This document shows positions 1 through 6,340 of a stretch of 21,121 nucleotides of DNA, piece after piece. Within the stretch, counting starts at the first letter, position 1, and every line of letters starts with the position of its first letter. This DNA is from an uncultured Clostridiaceae bacterium (GTDB taxonomy: Bacteria; Bacillota; Clostridia; Lachnospirales; Lachnospiraceae): positions 1 to 21,121 of the forward strand of contig CAMWMT010000004.1 of assembly GCA_947175375.1 (NCBI GenBank), given 5' to 3'. A program made the position numbers and the translations under genes. A model generated the notes under the pieces. That model was not told the origin of the DNA. It worked only from the letters and a program-made list of their open reading frames with translations, and ran no database searches.

Positions 1-40
1 CTATTGCACCACCCCATAAAAAATTCTTTGGGAATGCCAT
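1..40 (-). CDS. 6-phospho-beta-glucosidase (GH1), N-terminal fragment
   Basis: The minus strand begins a reading frame with ATG at position 40 that reads MAFPKNFLWGGAI before leaving the window. That is the conserved N-terminus of glycoside hydrolase family 1, and it closely matches the complete GH1 enzyme at 16376 (MSLNKNFLWGGAL). An AGGAG site at 50-54 lies 9 nt upstream of the ATG. An alternative in-frame-looking ATG at 48 hits a stop after 15 codons, so the start at 40 is preferred. It lies downstream of the PTS EIIB gene on the same strand, which fits import and phosphorylation of a beta-glucoside followed by hydrolysis of the 6-phospho product in the cytoplasm. Only 13 codons are visible, so the family call rests on the N-terminal signature and context. 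Confidence 0.8.
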   Translation of the reverse strand, partial: MAFPKNFLWGGAI

Positions 41-141
41 ATCACCATGCTCCTTTTTATATAAATTTATGTGCCCTGTGCGCCTGGCAGATTCTTCTGT
101 ACTGGTGCTACAGATGATATCTTTACATGATTAACTTGCTT

Positions 142-459
142 TTATTTGTTTTTGACCATCTTGCACGCAAATTTCAGAACATTCATACCGTTACACATAC
201 CATAATCAGCTGCCGGAATAATACCTACGGGGACGCCTGCTGGATCACAGATATCTTTTGCTTTCTGGAGCTGGAATCCTACCTGTGGTCCCAACAGTGC
301 AACATCAACATTGCCCTGTGCGATTATACGCTCCATCTCCTGGGTTGAGAATGCTGCGATATCCATATTATCTTTTCCTTTTTTCTGTGCTGCCTCCAGC
401 ATTTTGTTTACCAGTACACTTGTTGACATGCCTCCTGCACAAAACAGACGAATTACCAT
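142..459 (-). CDS. PTS lactose/cellobiose-type EIIB
   Basis: A 105-residue cytoplasmic protein with the small EIIB domain of the lactose/chitobiose/cellobiose PTS family. Its N-terminus reads MVIRLFCAGGMSTSVLV; Cys7 followed by a Ser/Thr-rich loop is the phosphocysteine site that takes phosphate from EIIA and passes it to the sugar held by EIIC. The length is normal for a free-standing EIIB. A very strong AAGGAGGGG site precedes the ATG. The GH1 gene follows on the same strand after about 100 nt, so the two probably form one operon for a beta-glucoside such as cellobiose. No EIIA or EIIC gene is visible, and they may lie beyond the window edge. The 41-141 gap shows no further gene. Confidence 0.92.
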   Translation of the reverse strand: MVIRLFCAGGMSTSVLVNKMLEAAQKKGKDNMDIAAFSTQEMERIIAQGNVDVALLGPQVGFQLQKAKDICDPAGVPVGIIPAADYGMCNGMNVLKFACKMVKNK

Positions 460-694
460 TTTGTAGCCCCTCCTTAAATTTATATTATATATTTTGCAAA
501 ATTATGTAATTAAGCTATTTAATATTATATACTGTGATTCAAAAAAAGAAATATGGAATAATAACCTAAAAAAGCAAAAAAACCTGTATATTTTGGTTAT
601 TATGCCTAAAATAAGTAACAGATTACTTATAGCGTGTTGTGCGATTTGGAAAATTTGCGTTTCATCTCTCGTCCTTCTCCTTGTCATGAGTATG

Positions 695-716
695 TAAAGC
701 CCGTCAGGCTTTTTCA
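695..716. terminator. Small hairpin terminator after LysR gene
   Basis: The stem AAAGCC/GGCTTT (697-702 and 708-713) with loop CGTCA sits directly at the stop codon of the LysR gene. Its uridine run is best on the plus strand (TTTTTCATTTT) and short on the minus strand. It may act in both directions. No plus-strand gene that would need it was recognised. The remainder of 460-694 is AT-rich DNA with several TATAAT-like boxes in the upstream region of the EIIB gene. Confidence 0.5.
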
Positions 717-1589
717 TTTTAGTATTTTTTTGAGTTCAGAAAGCAAAAGTTCAGCGACCGGAGTAAAAACCTGATATTTTTTCCAGATCACATACATTTT
801 TGTATGCAGGGCAGGAATGATCTGCCGGAAACACAAGTCACTGTCCTCAGATATTTCGATCAGTTTGTCGAAAGTAAGTACAATGCCTAACCCTTCTTTT
901 GCAAATACAGCAGCATTTCCGGACAGGTTAAAAGTAGCCATGATATTAAGCCGGTCAATGTGTTCTCCGCACCATCTTGGAAGGTCGACCTTCGCTGACT
1001 GCTCAGAACAAAAGACAGGATATGGCAGAACGTCACTGACTTCAATAAAGGATTTTTCAACCAAAGGGCAGTCGTTTCGCATAAGGACTCCCCATGTATC
1101 CTGTTCAGGAACTTCAAGATAGTTGTATTTTGATAAGTCTGGGGGTTCCACAATGAAGGCAAAATCCAAAAGTCCCCGGTCAAGACTCTCCGTGACCTGT
1201 TCTGTATCACCGCTGGTAATATGGTAATGGATATTTGCATATTCCTCATTTAACTGGCGGACTGCAACGGCAAGATATTTGATCAGATAGGATTCCGCAC
1301 AGCCAATATAGATATCTCCACCTGTGATCTCATCCAATGACCGGAATTCATTTTCAATTTTATCGGCCATAGCGAGAAGATCTTCCGCCCTCTTTCTGAG
1401 CAGCATTCCTTCATCTGTCAGGCTTACGCTCGTACTGCCGCGCCGGAACAGCTTTTTTCCAAGTTCCTGTTCCAATTCTTTCATTTGTTTGGAAAGGGTT
1501 GGCTGTGTAACGTGAAGCCGCCCGGCAGCCTTTGTCATATTACCTTCCCGTGCGATTTCCAGAAAATATCTCAAAACCCGTATCTCCAT
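714..1589 (-). CDS. LysR-family transcriptional regulator
   Basis: A 291-residue LysR-type regulator. Residues 1-60 form the winged helix-turn-helix (MEIRVLRYFLEIAREGNMTKAA, then the recognition helix around TQPTLSKQMKELE), followed by a substrate-binding domain of about 200 residues that would sense a small effector. The start is placed at ATG 1589 because a GAAGGG site lies 7 nt upstream. An in-frame TTG at 1595 has no usable ribosome site. The gene is divergent from the alpha/beta hydrolase at 1728, and the shared intergenic region has a LysR-box-like inverted repeat. By the usual LysR logic it probably autoregulates and activates the hydrolase. The effector cannot be told from sequence. 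Confidence 0.93.
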   Translation of the reverse strand: MEIRVLRYFLEIAREGNMTKAAGRLHVTQPTLSKQMKELEQELGKKLFRRGSTSVSLTDEGMLLRKRAEDLLAMADKIENEFRSLDEITGGDIYIGCAESYLIKYLAVAVRQLNEEYANIHYHITSGDTEQVTESLDRGLLDFAFIVEPPDLSKYNYLEVPEQDTWGVLMRNDCPLVEKSFIEVSDVLPYPVFCSEQSAKVDLPRWCGEHIDRLNIMATFNLSGNAAVFAKEGLGIVLTFDKLIEISEDSDLCFRQIIPALHTKMYVIWKKYQVFTPVAELLLSELKKILK

Positions 1590-1636
1590 AAACAATCCCT
1601 TCCCCTTGAGAACTGATACAATTATACAGAGAATAC

Positions 1637-1657
1637 GATATTCCTGTCAAGAATATC
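1637..1657. promoter_or_regulatory. Probable LysR operator (T-N11-A type)
   Basis: GATATTC and GAATATC form a perfect 7-bp inverted repeat separated by 7 nt (CTGTCAA), containing the ATTC-N7-GAAT form of the T-N11-A LysR box. It lies between the divergent LysR and hydrolase genes, upstream of the hydrolase promoter, where an activator site is expected. Assignment to the adjacent LysR is inference from position. Confidence 0.6.
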
Positions 1658-1676
1658 AGGATATGAATCATAAGTA

Positions 1677-1706
1677 TTAGACATAATAATAGGACATGGA
1701 TATAAT
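1677..1706 (+). promoter_or_regulatory. Candidate promoter of the hydrolase gene
   Basis: A perfect TATAAT -10 box at 1701-1706 is preceded by TTAGAC at 1677-1682 with an 18-nt spacer. The weak -35 suits an activator-dependent promoter. It would give a very short leader (about 15 nt) that still includes the AGGAGG site before the ATG at 1728. Confidence 0.45.
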
Positions 1707-1727
1707 AGGTTTCAGGAGGACAGAATT

Positions 1728-2723
1728 ATGAAGGAAAAATTAGTTTTGACGACAGAATGGGATAAGACTTTTCCCAAGAGTGACAAGGTAAACCATAGCA
1801 AGGTGACATTCCATAACAAATATGGAATTACTCTGGCTGCCGATCTGTATGTTCCCAGGGATGCAGACGGAAAACTCCCTGCGATTGCAGTATGCGGCCC
1901 GTTCGGAGCTGTGAAGGAGCAGGCTGCCGGACTGTATGCACAGACAATGGCAGAGAGAGGATTTCTTACGATCGCATTTGATCCGTCTTTTACTGGGGAA
2001 AGCGGCGGACAGCCCCGTTATATGGCTTCTCCTGACATCAACACAGAAGATTTTATGGCAGCAGTAGATTTTCTTTCTTTACAGGACAATGTGGATCCAG
2101 AAAAAATCGGCATTATCGGTATCTGCGGCTGGGGCGGAATGGCAATCAACACGGCTGCACTTGACACCCGCATCAAGGCTACGGTCTCATCTACCATGTA
2201 TGATATGACAAGAGTGAATGCAAAAGGATATTTCGACGCCGAAGACAGCGAGGAAGCCCGTTATGAGAAACGTAAGGCTCTGAATGCCCAAAGAATTGCA
2301 GACTATAAAAATGACTCCTACACACTTGGCGGCGGCGTGGTGGATCCGCTTCCGGAAGATGCGCCATTCTTTGTGAAGGATTACTATGATTATTACAAGA
2401 CAGAGCGTGGTTATCATCCGCGTTCCCTTAATTCCAATGGAGGCTGGAATGTGATTGGCTGCCAGTCTTTTATGAATATGCCCATCCTTCAATATGCAAA
2501 CGAAATCCGTAACGCAGTACTGGTCATCCACGGCGAAAAGGCACACTCCTGCTATTTCAGTCGTGACGCATATGCGGCAATGGTAAAGGATAATCCTTAT
2601 GTGGATAACAAAGAGCTACTGATCATTCCGGATGCTGTCCATACGGACTTGTATGACGGAGGCGGAAAAGATGCAATCCCGTTTGATAAACTGGAACAGT
2701 TTTTCAAAGAATATCTCAGATAA
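1728..2723 (+). CDS. Alpha/beta hydrolase (dienelactone-hydrolase-like)
   Basis: A 331-residue cytoplasmic alpha/beta hydrolase, with no signal peptide. The start follows a CAGGAGG site at good distance. The nucleophile elbow reads IGIIGICGWGGMA, giving Cys133 where most esterases have Ser. Cys nucleophiles are known in dienelactone hydrolases, and GIC-x-x-GG elbows occur in YcjY-like members of this superfamily. His305 in IPDAVHTDLYD is the likely catalytic histidine, and the acid is probably after strand VLVIHGEKAHS (residues 264-274). The substrate is unknown; hydrolysis of an ester, lactone or related bond is the family inference. It is divergent from the LysR regulator, its likely controller, and convergent with the flavoprotein gene. 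This hydrolase/flavoprotein/LysR grouping suggests a small detoxification or aromatic or quinone-related module, but that is speculative. Confidence 0.88.
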   Translation: MKEKLVLTTEWDKTFPKSDKVNHSKVTFHNKYGITLAADLYVPRDADGKLPAIAVCGPFGAVKEQAAGLYAQTMAERGFLTIAFDPSFTGESGGQPRYMASPDINTEDFMAAVDFLSLQDNVDPEKIGIIGICGWGGMAINTAALDTRIKATVSSTMYDMTRVNAKGYFDAEDSEEARYEKRKALNAQRIADYKNDSYTLGGGVVDPLPEDAPFFVKDYYDYYKTERGYHPRSLNSNGGWNVIGCQSFMNMPILQYANEIRNAVLVIHGEKAHSCYFSRDAYAAMVKDNPYVDNKELLIIPDAVHTDLYDGGGKDAIPFDKLEQFFKEYLR

Positions 2724-2769
2724 ATATCCGGTTGCCTGGAAAATACAGGGATAGGAAAATTTGAGAAGA

Positions 2770-2824
2770 GGATGTTGCAAAATGTTCTTTGTGCCTGTGC
2801 CAGGCATTCCATTTTGCAGCATCC
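2770..2824. terminator. Bidirectional stem-loop between convergent genes
   Basis: A 15-bp inverted repeat (2770-2784 and 2810-2824, one G/T wobble) encloses a second small hairpin TGCCTG-TGC-CAGGCA at 2792-2806. T-rich stretches follow on both strands (CCGTTTTTG on plus; CAAATTTTCC on minus), as expected for a shared terminator of the convergent hydrolase and flavoprotein genes. Its core GGATGTTGCAA recurs in the hairpin at 7463-7489. Confidence 0.65.
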
Positions 2825-2869
2825 CCTTTCCGTTTTTGCCGAATCAAAATATCAGATATCCGTCCTGCC

Positions 2870-3487
2870 TTACCGGATGAAATTTGTCACAATTCGTTCT
2901 TCCTTCTCAGGAAGGCCATACTTTTCTTTCCCAAGCGCGATGCTCTTCATCAGAAATGCCATATTTTCTGCCAGTTCGCGCATGACCTGCATTCCTTCCA
3001 GGTCCTGTGTCGCTTCACCAGGTCCCCGGCCATGGACACTGTTCCAGTACTGGCTTGATGCCACAGGCATAGAACTGATCGTGAAATACTTGTTTAACTC
3101 ATCAAAGGTCGCTGACAATCCGCCCCGGCGGGCAGCGACTACGCTTGCGCCTACCTTCATTGTCTTGTCAAAACTCGTTGAATAAAACAGCCTGTCAAGA
3201 AGCGCGATCAAGGTCGCGTTCGCGGAAGCATAATAAACAGGGCTTCCAACCACCAGTCCATCTGCCTCCTCAAATTTTGGCGCAATCTCGTTCACAATAT
3301 CATCAAAGACACATTTCCCTTTCTTTGCGCATCCGTTACAGGCAATACAACCACGAATATCTTTCCCGCCTACATGGATGATCTCCGCATCAATCTCTCT
3401 CTTCTCAAAGACGTTTGCCATCTCCTGTAATGCGAGCGCTGTGTTCCCTTTAGCATGTGGTGAACCGTTTAATAATAATACTTTCAT
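2870..3487 (-). CDS. Iron-sulfur flavoprotein / flavodoxin-fold NAD(P)H reductase
   Basis: A 205-residue protein of the NADPH-dependent FMN reductase/flavodoxin superfamily. The N-terminal MKVLLLNGSPHAKGNT is the FMN phosphate-binding loop, and GLVVGSPVYYAS (around residues 77-88) is the second flavin loop. Cys47, Cys50, Cys53 and Cys59 (CIACNGCAKKGKC) form the compact C-x2-C-x2-C-x5-C motif of archaeal and clostridial iron-sulfur flavoproteins, which bind a 4Fe-4S cluster. It probably transfers electrons from a reduced cofactor or ferredoxin to an unknown acceptor in the cytoplasm. A strong promoter lies 60-90 nt upstream. It is convergent with the hydrolase, from which it is separated by a shared stem-loop. 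Cluster binding is inferred from the Cys spacing only. Confidence 0.88.
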   Translation of the reverse strand: MKVLLLNGSPHAKGNTALALQEMANVFEKREIDAEIIHVGGKDIRGCIACNGCAKKGKCVFDDIVNEIAPKFEEADGLVVGSPVYYASANATLIALLDRLFYSTSFDKTMKVGASVVAARRGGLSATFDELNKYFTISSMPVASSQYWNSVHGRGPGEATQDLEGMQVMRELAENMAFLMKSIALGKEKYGLPEKEERIVTNFIR

Positions 3488-3515
3488 CCTGATTCTTACC
3501 TCCTTTTTTACACTA

Positions 3516-3533
3516 AAAGCAAGTATATGCTTT
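3516..3533. promoter_or_regulatory. Operator-like inverted repeat in flavoprotein leader
   Basis: AAAGCA-N6-TGCTTT is a perfect 6-bp inverted repeat with a TA-rich spacer, just downstream of the -10 box of the flavoprotein promoter. This position would overlap the transcription start, a common place for a repressor site. The regulator is unknown. Confidence 0.4.
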
Positions 3534-3545
3534 CAGCCCGCCATC

Positions 3546-3574
3546 ATCATATAATATTGCCGGTTGCTTGTCAA
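3546..3574 (-). promoter_or_regulatory. Strong sigma-A-type promoter of the flavoprotein gene
   Basis: On the minus strand a consensus TTGACA (3574-3569) and TATGAT (3551-3546) are separated by exactly 17 nt. The leader to the ATG at 3487 would be about 50 nt and contains the AGGAGG site. Confidence 0.75.
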
Positions 3575-3601
3575 CTTCGGGCAGATTCCTCTGCACTTTT
3601 G

Positions 3602-3670
3602 AAAATATCGTTTTCCGGAGAAGGACGCCACCAAAGGCGCATTGATATGATAGAGGAAAAACAAATATAA
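3602..3670 (+). pseudogene. C-terminal remnant of a canonical rpiB
   Basis: An open stretch ending in TAA reads KISFSGEGRHQRRIDMIEEK and then QI. The GRHQRRIDMI segment matches the hallmark C-terminus of ribose-5-phosphate isomerase B (in E. coli RpiB this part reads EGGRHQQRVEAI, with both Arg residues binding the sugar phosphate). There is no start codon or ribosome site in this frame, and upstream the frame loses similarity. A strong plus-strand terminator follows 24 nt after the stop, as would follow a real gene. The most likely reading is the tail of a deleted or rearranged rpiB. A chance match over about 16 residues is possible but unlikely because these are the signature residues. It points opposite to the divergent RpiB-like gene at 3788. 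Confidence 0.55.
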
Positions 3671-3693
3671 GACAAATACGAAGTGGATGCGAT

Positions 3694-3733
3694 AGAATCT
3701 GCCTGTGGGAATATCTACAGGCAGATTCTTTTT
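3694..3733 (+). terminator. Rho-independent terminator (plus strand)
   Basis: A perfect 13-bp stem (AGAATCTGCCTGT at 3694-3706 with its complement at 3717-3729), a 10-nt loop and a run of Ts on the plus strand. No intact plus-strand gene precedes it; only the rpiB remnant does. On the minus strand no T run follows the stem. Confidence 0.8.
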
Positions 3734-3787
3734 GCCAGAAAATCAGCAGCGTATTTTTAGCAGTAAAAGACAGTATTAAAAGTAAGT

Positions 3788-4231
3788 TTAAGCGTGCTGT
3801 TTTTCATATGCAATGAATGCATCTATTTTTGGCTGTGAGGAACAGCCAGGAACAAATTCGTTTGACAAAAATGCATCGATTAATTCTTCTCTTAATTTAT
3901 TACCGGTAGTGAAGGCACCCAGGCAGGCAATATTTGCATTATTGCTGAGCCGTGCTCTTTTTGCTGAATATATGTCAGATATTAAAGGTGCATATGCGCC
4001 TTTTACTTTGTTTGCGGCGATCGACATACCGATTCCGGTTCCACAGAGTAAAACACCACGGTCATATTTTCCTGCGGCTACAGCCTCTGCAACAGCAATA
4101 GCAGTATTGGCATATATTGGATCTTCACTTCCAAAATCTGTTATTTCACCATAATTTTGCAATTCCATAAACGTAATCAGCTGCTGTTTTGCTTCCTGTG
4201 CATTTGGATCACATCCAATAGCGATTCTCAT
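3788..4231 (-). CDS. RpiB/LacA/LacB-family isomerase, divergent
   Basis: A 147-residue protein with the RpiB fold: MRIAIGCD at the N-terminus and the active-site loop GVLLCGTGIGMSIAANK with Cys63, the base position of E. coli RpiB. The family interconverts aldose and ketose phosphates. However, Pro9 replaces the conserved His of GCDH, Ser96 (RLSNNAN) replaces the ring-opening His, Phe107 (LGAFTTG) replaces the usual Arg of GSRVVG, and the C-terminal GGRHxxR is PGCSSQPK. The phosphate and ring-opening contacts of ribose-5-phosphate isomerase are thus gone, and the true substrate is probably different, perhaps a tetrulose phosphate or a different sugar. It has a good AAGGAGGG site and shares an operator-rich intergenic region with the divergent PHP gene. 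It is probably part of the DeoR-controlled sugar regulon. Confidence 0.88.
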   Translation of the reverse strand: MRIAIGCDPNAQEAKQQLITFMELQNYGEITDFGSEDPIYANTAIAVAEAVAAGKYDRGVLLCGTGIGMSIAANKVKGAYAPLISDIYSAKRARLSNNANIACLGAFTTGNKLREELIDAFLSNEFVPGCSSQPKIDAFIAYEKQHA

Positions 4232-4290
4232 ACGATAGTACCCTCCTTTTTTTGAAATAAGATTTGTACTTTACAAATATCATATAAGAC

Positions 4291-4362
4291 AATATGTGTT
4301 TAGTCAAGTGTTTTTGTGTGAAAAACACAAAAATATATTTGAATCACATAAAATCACAAAAA
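4291..4362. promoter_or_regulatory. Phased TGTG/CACA operator array (isomerase/PHP)
   Basis: Between the divergent isomerase and PHP genes there are five half-sites: TATGTGTTT, TTTTTGTGT, ACACAAAAA, ATCACATAA and ATCACAAAA. Two form a perfect 9-bp inverted repeat with 5-nt spacer (4311-4319 and 4325-4333), and the last two are a 10-bp direct repeat. Most half-sites recur about every 10 bp, that is, on one face of the helix. The same half-site type occurs upstream of the ABC operon at 6181-6252, so the DeoR protein encoded at 5276-6058 is the likely binder. That link is inference. Confidence 0.6.
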
Positions 4363-4421
4363 TAGATTGAAATTATAGAAAACAGATGGTAACATAATAC
4401 GATAAAGGAGGTAATGGTATT

Positions 4422-5210
4422 ATGTATGATTATCATGTTCACTCGGAGTATTCGCATGATTCGCTGGCGGATCCTCGTGAAATGATTAAAAGGGCTGCAA
4501 GGGCCGGGTTGCAGGAGATTTGTTTTACGGAACATGTCGAGTATGATGAGAATATGGAACTTACATCACCGCTTCAGATCGATGAGTATGCGGCCAATAT
4601 TCGGAAACTGAAAGAAGATTCGCCTGTAACAGTGAAGATGGGATTGGAAATTGGCCTTAAAGATTCGAACTCGTTTGAACGGGCTCTGAATCTGGCAAAA
4701 GGCTACGATGTTGATTTTATAATAGGTTCGGTTCATTGGACAGATGAAGGAGACGCCTATTTTCCACCGTTTTTTGAAGGCAGGGAGAAAGAACAGGCAT
4801 ATTATCGGTATCTGGAACTGGCATTGCCAAGATGCTTCAGCTCTGCTGATTATCAGGTGTTTGGGCATTTTGATTATCCGGCTAAAAAAGCTCCGTATAA
4901 AGACCGTGCCATGTATTATAATATGGCTTCCGGGATTTTTGATCGTCTTTTCACTTATCTTATTGAACATGGAATCGGAATAGAGGTGAATACATCTGTA
5001 TATCGAACCATGGAAGAAAAAATGTGGGGATTGGATATATTGAAAAGATATGTGGAACTGGGGGGTGAATTTGTGACAACAGGTTCCGATGCACATGTTC
5101 CGGAACGAGTTGGCTTTAGAATAAAAGAGGCAATGGAATTGGCCCGTCAGGCAGGAGTGCGATATGTAGCGACATATGAAGAAAGAAAACCGTTTTTTCA
5201 TAAACTGTAA
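4422..5210 (+). CDS. PHP-domain phosphatase (HisJ-like)
   Basis: A 262-residue protein of the polymerase-and-histidinol-phosphatase (PHP) superfamily, HisJ group. The metal ligands are all visible: His5 and His7 (YHVHSEYSHDS), His38 (FTEHVEY), Glu76 (GLEIGL), His105 (GSVHW), His149 (GHFDYP), Asp223 and His225 (GSDAHVPERVG). It should be an active trinuclear-metal phosphoesterase in the cytoplasm. HisJ proteins hydrolyse histidinol phosphate, but no other his gene is near. It is divergent from a sugar-phosphate isomerase across a shared operator array, so a sugar-phosphate phosphatase role is at least as likely. The ATG follows an AAAGGAGG site. An upstream ATG at 4414 is out of frame. Confidence 0.88.
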   Translation: MYDYHVHSEYSHDSLADPREMIKRAARAGLQEICFTEHVEYDENMELTSPLQIDEYAANIRKLKEDSPVTVKMGLEIGLKDSNSFERALNLAKGYDVDFIIGSVHWTDEGDAYFPPFFEGREKEQAYYRYLELALPRCFSSADYQVFGHFDYPAKKAPYKDRAMYYNMASGIFDRLFTYLIEHGIGIEVNTSVYRTMEEKMWGLDILKRYVELGGEFVTTGSDAHVPERVGFRIKEAMELARQAGVRYVATYEERKPFFHKL

Positions 5211-5219
5211 AAAACAGAA

Positions 5220-5263
5220 GCGATTCCGGTTCAGCAAAAGCGCTGTATAAAAACCGGAATCGC
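5220..5263 (-). terminator. Terminator of the DeoR gene, shared with PHP gene
   Basis: A perfect 12-bp stem (GCGATTCCGGTT at 5220-5231, complement at 5252-5263) with an inner CAGC/GCTG hairpin in the loop. On the minus strand it is followed by CTTCTGTTTTTTAC, giving the uridine tract of a terminator for the DeoR gene. On the plus strand there is no T run, but the stem may still protect the PHP mRNA end. Confidence 0.75.
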
Positions 5264-5275
5264 AGATGATCTACC

Positions 5276-6058
5276 TCAATCCGTTGAAGATGGATTAGAA
5301 TCATATACAATATCAACGAAGGCTTTGTATTTATTCAGTATTGCTGGTTTGATGGACGAATCCGTAATAACGACATCGATATCAGATATATTACAGACTT
5401 TTACAAGGGTCACATGCTCAAATTTGCTGCTGTCTATAAGCGCGATTTTCTGTTGAGCGGCCCTGATGTATTCTTTTAATATCTCGGCACCTGAAAAAAA
5501 GGTTTCCGTACATCCTTCATTCAGAGAGATCCCTCCAAAACTTATAAATGCCGTGTCAATATTCAGCTGGCGTATGGTCTGTTTCGCCTGCTCTCCAAAA
5601 CATCCCCGCTCAAATGAATCAAAAGTGCCGCCAAGGAAAATAATGTTATAGGAAGGAATGTCGGAAAATACATTTAAAATTTCCAGGGAATTGGTAACAA
5701 CTGTAAGGTTGGAAAAATGCTTTTTCAATTCCCTTGCAAATACGGAACTTGTAGTGGAATGGTCCAGTATGATGGAAGTTCCTTCGGATACGTATCTAAG
5801 GGCAGTCTGGGCCAGGCTGCTTTTTTCGTCCAGATTTGCAGACAGCCGATAGTCATAGGGAACCTGCCGGGTGTCATACTGCAGGATGGAAGCGCCACCG
5901 TAAACGCGGATGAGTTGATTCTCTTTTTCCAGATATTCCAGGTCGCGGCGAATGGTTTCAGAAGATACTCCCAACGCAGATGCCAGTTTTGTCGCACGAA
6001 CCGTATGCTGGCTTTGAAGGGAGTCAAGAATATACTTATAACGCTCTTGCGCAATCAT
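5276..6058 (-). CDS. DeoR-family sugar-responsive repressor
   Basis: A 260-residue DeoR/GlpR-type regulator. Residues 1-55 form the helix-turn-helix (MIAQERYKYILDSLQ, then VSSETIRRDLEYLEKENQLI and RVYGGA, the typical DeoR signature). The rest is a DeoRC sensor domain of the isomerase-like fold that usually binds a phosphorylated sugar intermediate. The ATG at 6058 is chosen because GGAG lies 8 nt upstream; the frame stays open further upstream but has no ribosome site and reads as AT-rich non-coding sequence. It is divergent from the ABC operon and separated from it by a half-site array, so it probably represses that operon and, through the second array, the isomerase and PHP genes. Its inducer is probably a phosphorylated intermediate of the pathway. 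Confidence 0.93.
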   Translation of the reverse strand: MIAQERYKYILDSLQSQHTVRATKLASALGVSSETIRRDLEYLEKENQLIRVYGGASILQYDTRQVPYDYRLSANLDEKSSLAQTALRYVSEGTSIILDHSTTSSVFARELKKHFSNLTVVTNSLEILNVFSDIPSYNIIFLGGTFDSFERGCFGEQAKQTIRQLNIDTAFISFGGISLNEGCTETFFSGAEILKEYIRAAQQKIALIDSSKFEHVTLVKVCNISDIDVVITDSSIKPAILNKYKAFVDIVYDSNPSSTD

Positions 6059-6091
6059 AAAGAGTTCTCCATTCATAGATGTTATAAATGT

Positions 6092-6120
6092 AGTATAACA
6101 AAAAAACACGGAAAGTGCAA
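6092..6120 (-). promoter_or_regulatory. Promoter of the DeoR gene
   Basis: On the minus strand TTGCAC (6120-6115) and TATACT (6097-6092) are separated by 17 nt. The start would be about 27 nt before the ATG at 6058. It lies about 60 bp from the operator array, so autoregulation could be weaker than control of the ABC operon. Confidence 0.65.
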
Positions 6121-6180
6121 CTACCGTCAAAAAACAAAAATAAAAATGCAAGTTCCATATTTTGACATATATAATTATGA

Positions 6181-6252
6181 AAATATGTGATTATATGTGA
6201 AACACACAAATAATATGTGGAAGTTGCACAAAAATAAAAAGATTATTTGTGG
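6181..6252. promoter_or_regulatory. Phased TGTG/CACA operator array (ABC operon)
   Basis: Successive 10-nt units read AAATATGTGA, TTATATGTGA, AACACACAAA, TAATATGTGG and AAGTTGCACA, and ATTATTTGTGG follows at 6242. The helical phase and mixed orientation suggest cooperative binding of an oligomeric repressor. The array sits upstream of the binding-protein gene start (6341) and between it and the divergent DeoR gene. No clear -35/-10 pair for the operon was found in 6253-6320. Confidence 0.6.
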
Positions 6253-6340
6253 AAAACATCAATAGTATTAGTGTGAGTATTGTGATAAGATACAAACATC
6301 CAAAGCTTTGAGACAATTTTATTAAAAAGGAGGAAGTCAA

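Noticed and set aside
494..717. Short frames on both strands in the gap before the LysR gene end, including one whose ATGA overlaps the LysR stop
   Set aside because: AT-rich, low-complexity peptides. The overlapping frame runs through the terminator hairpin and has no recognisable domain.
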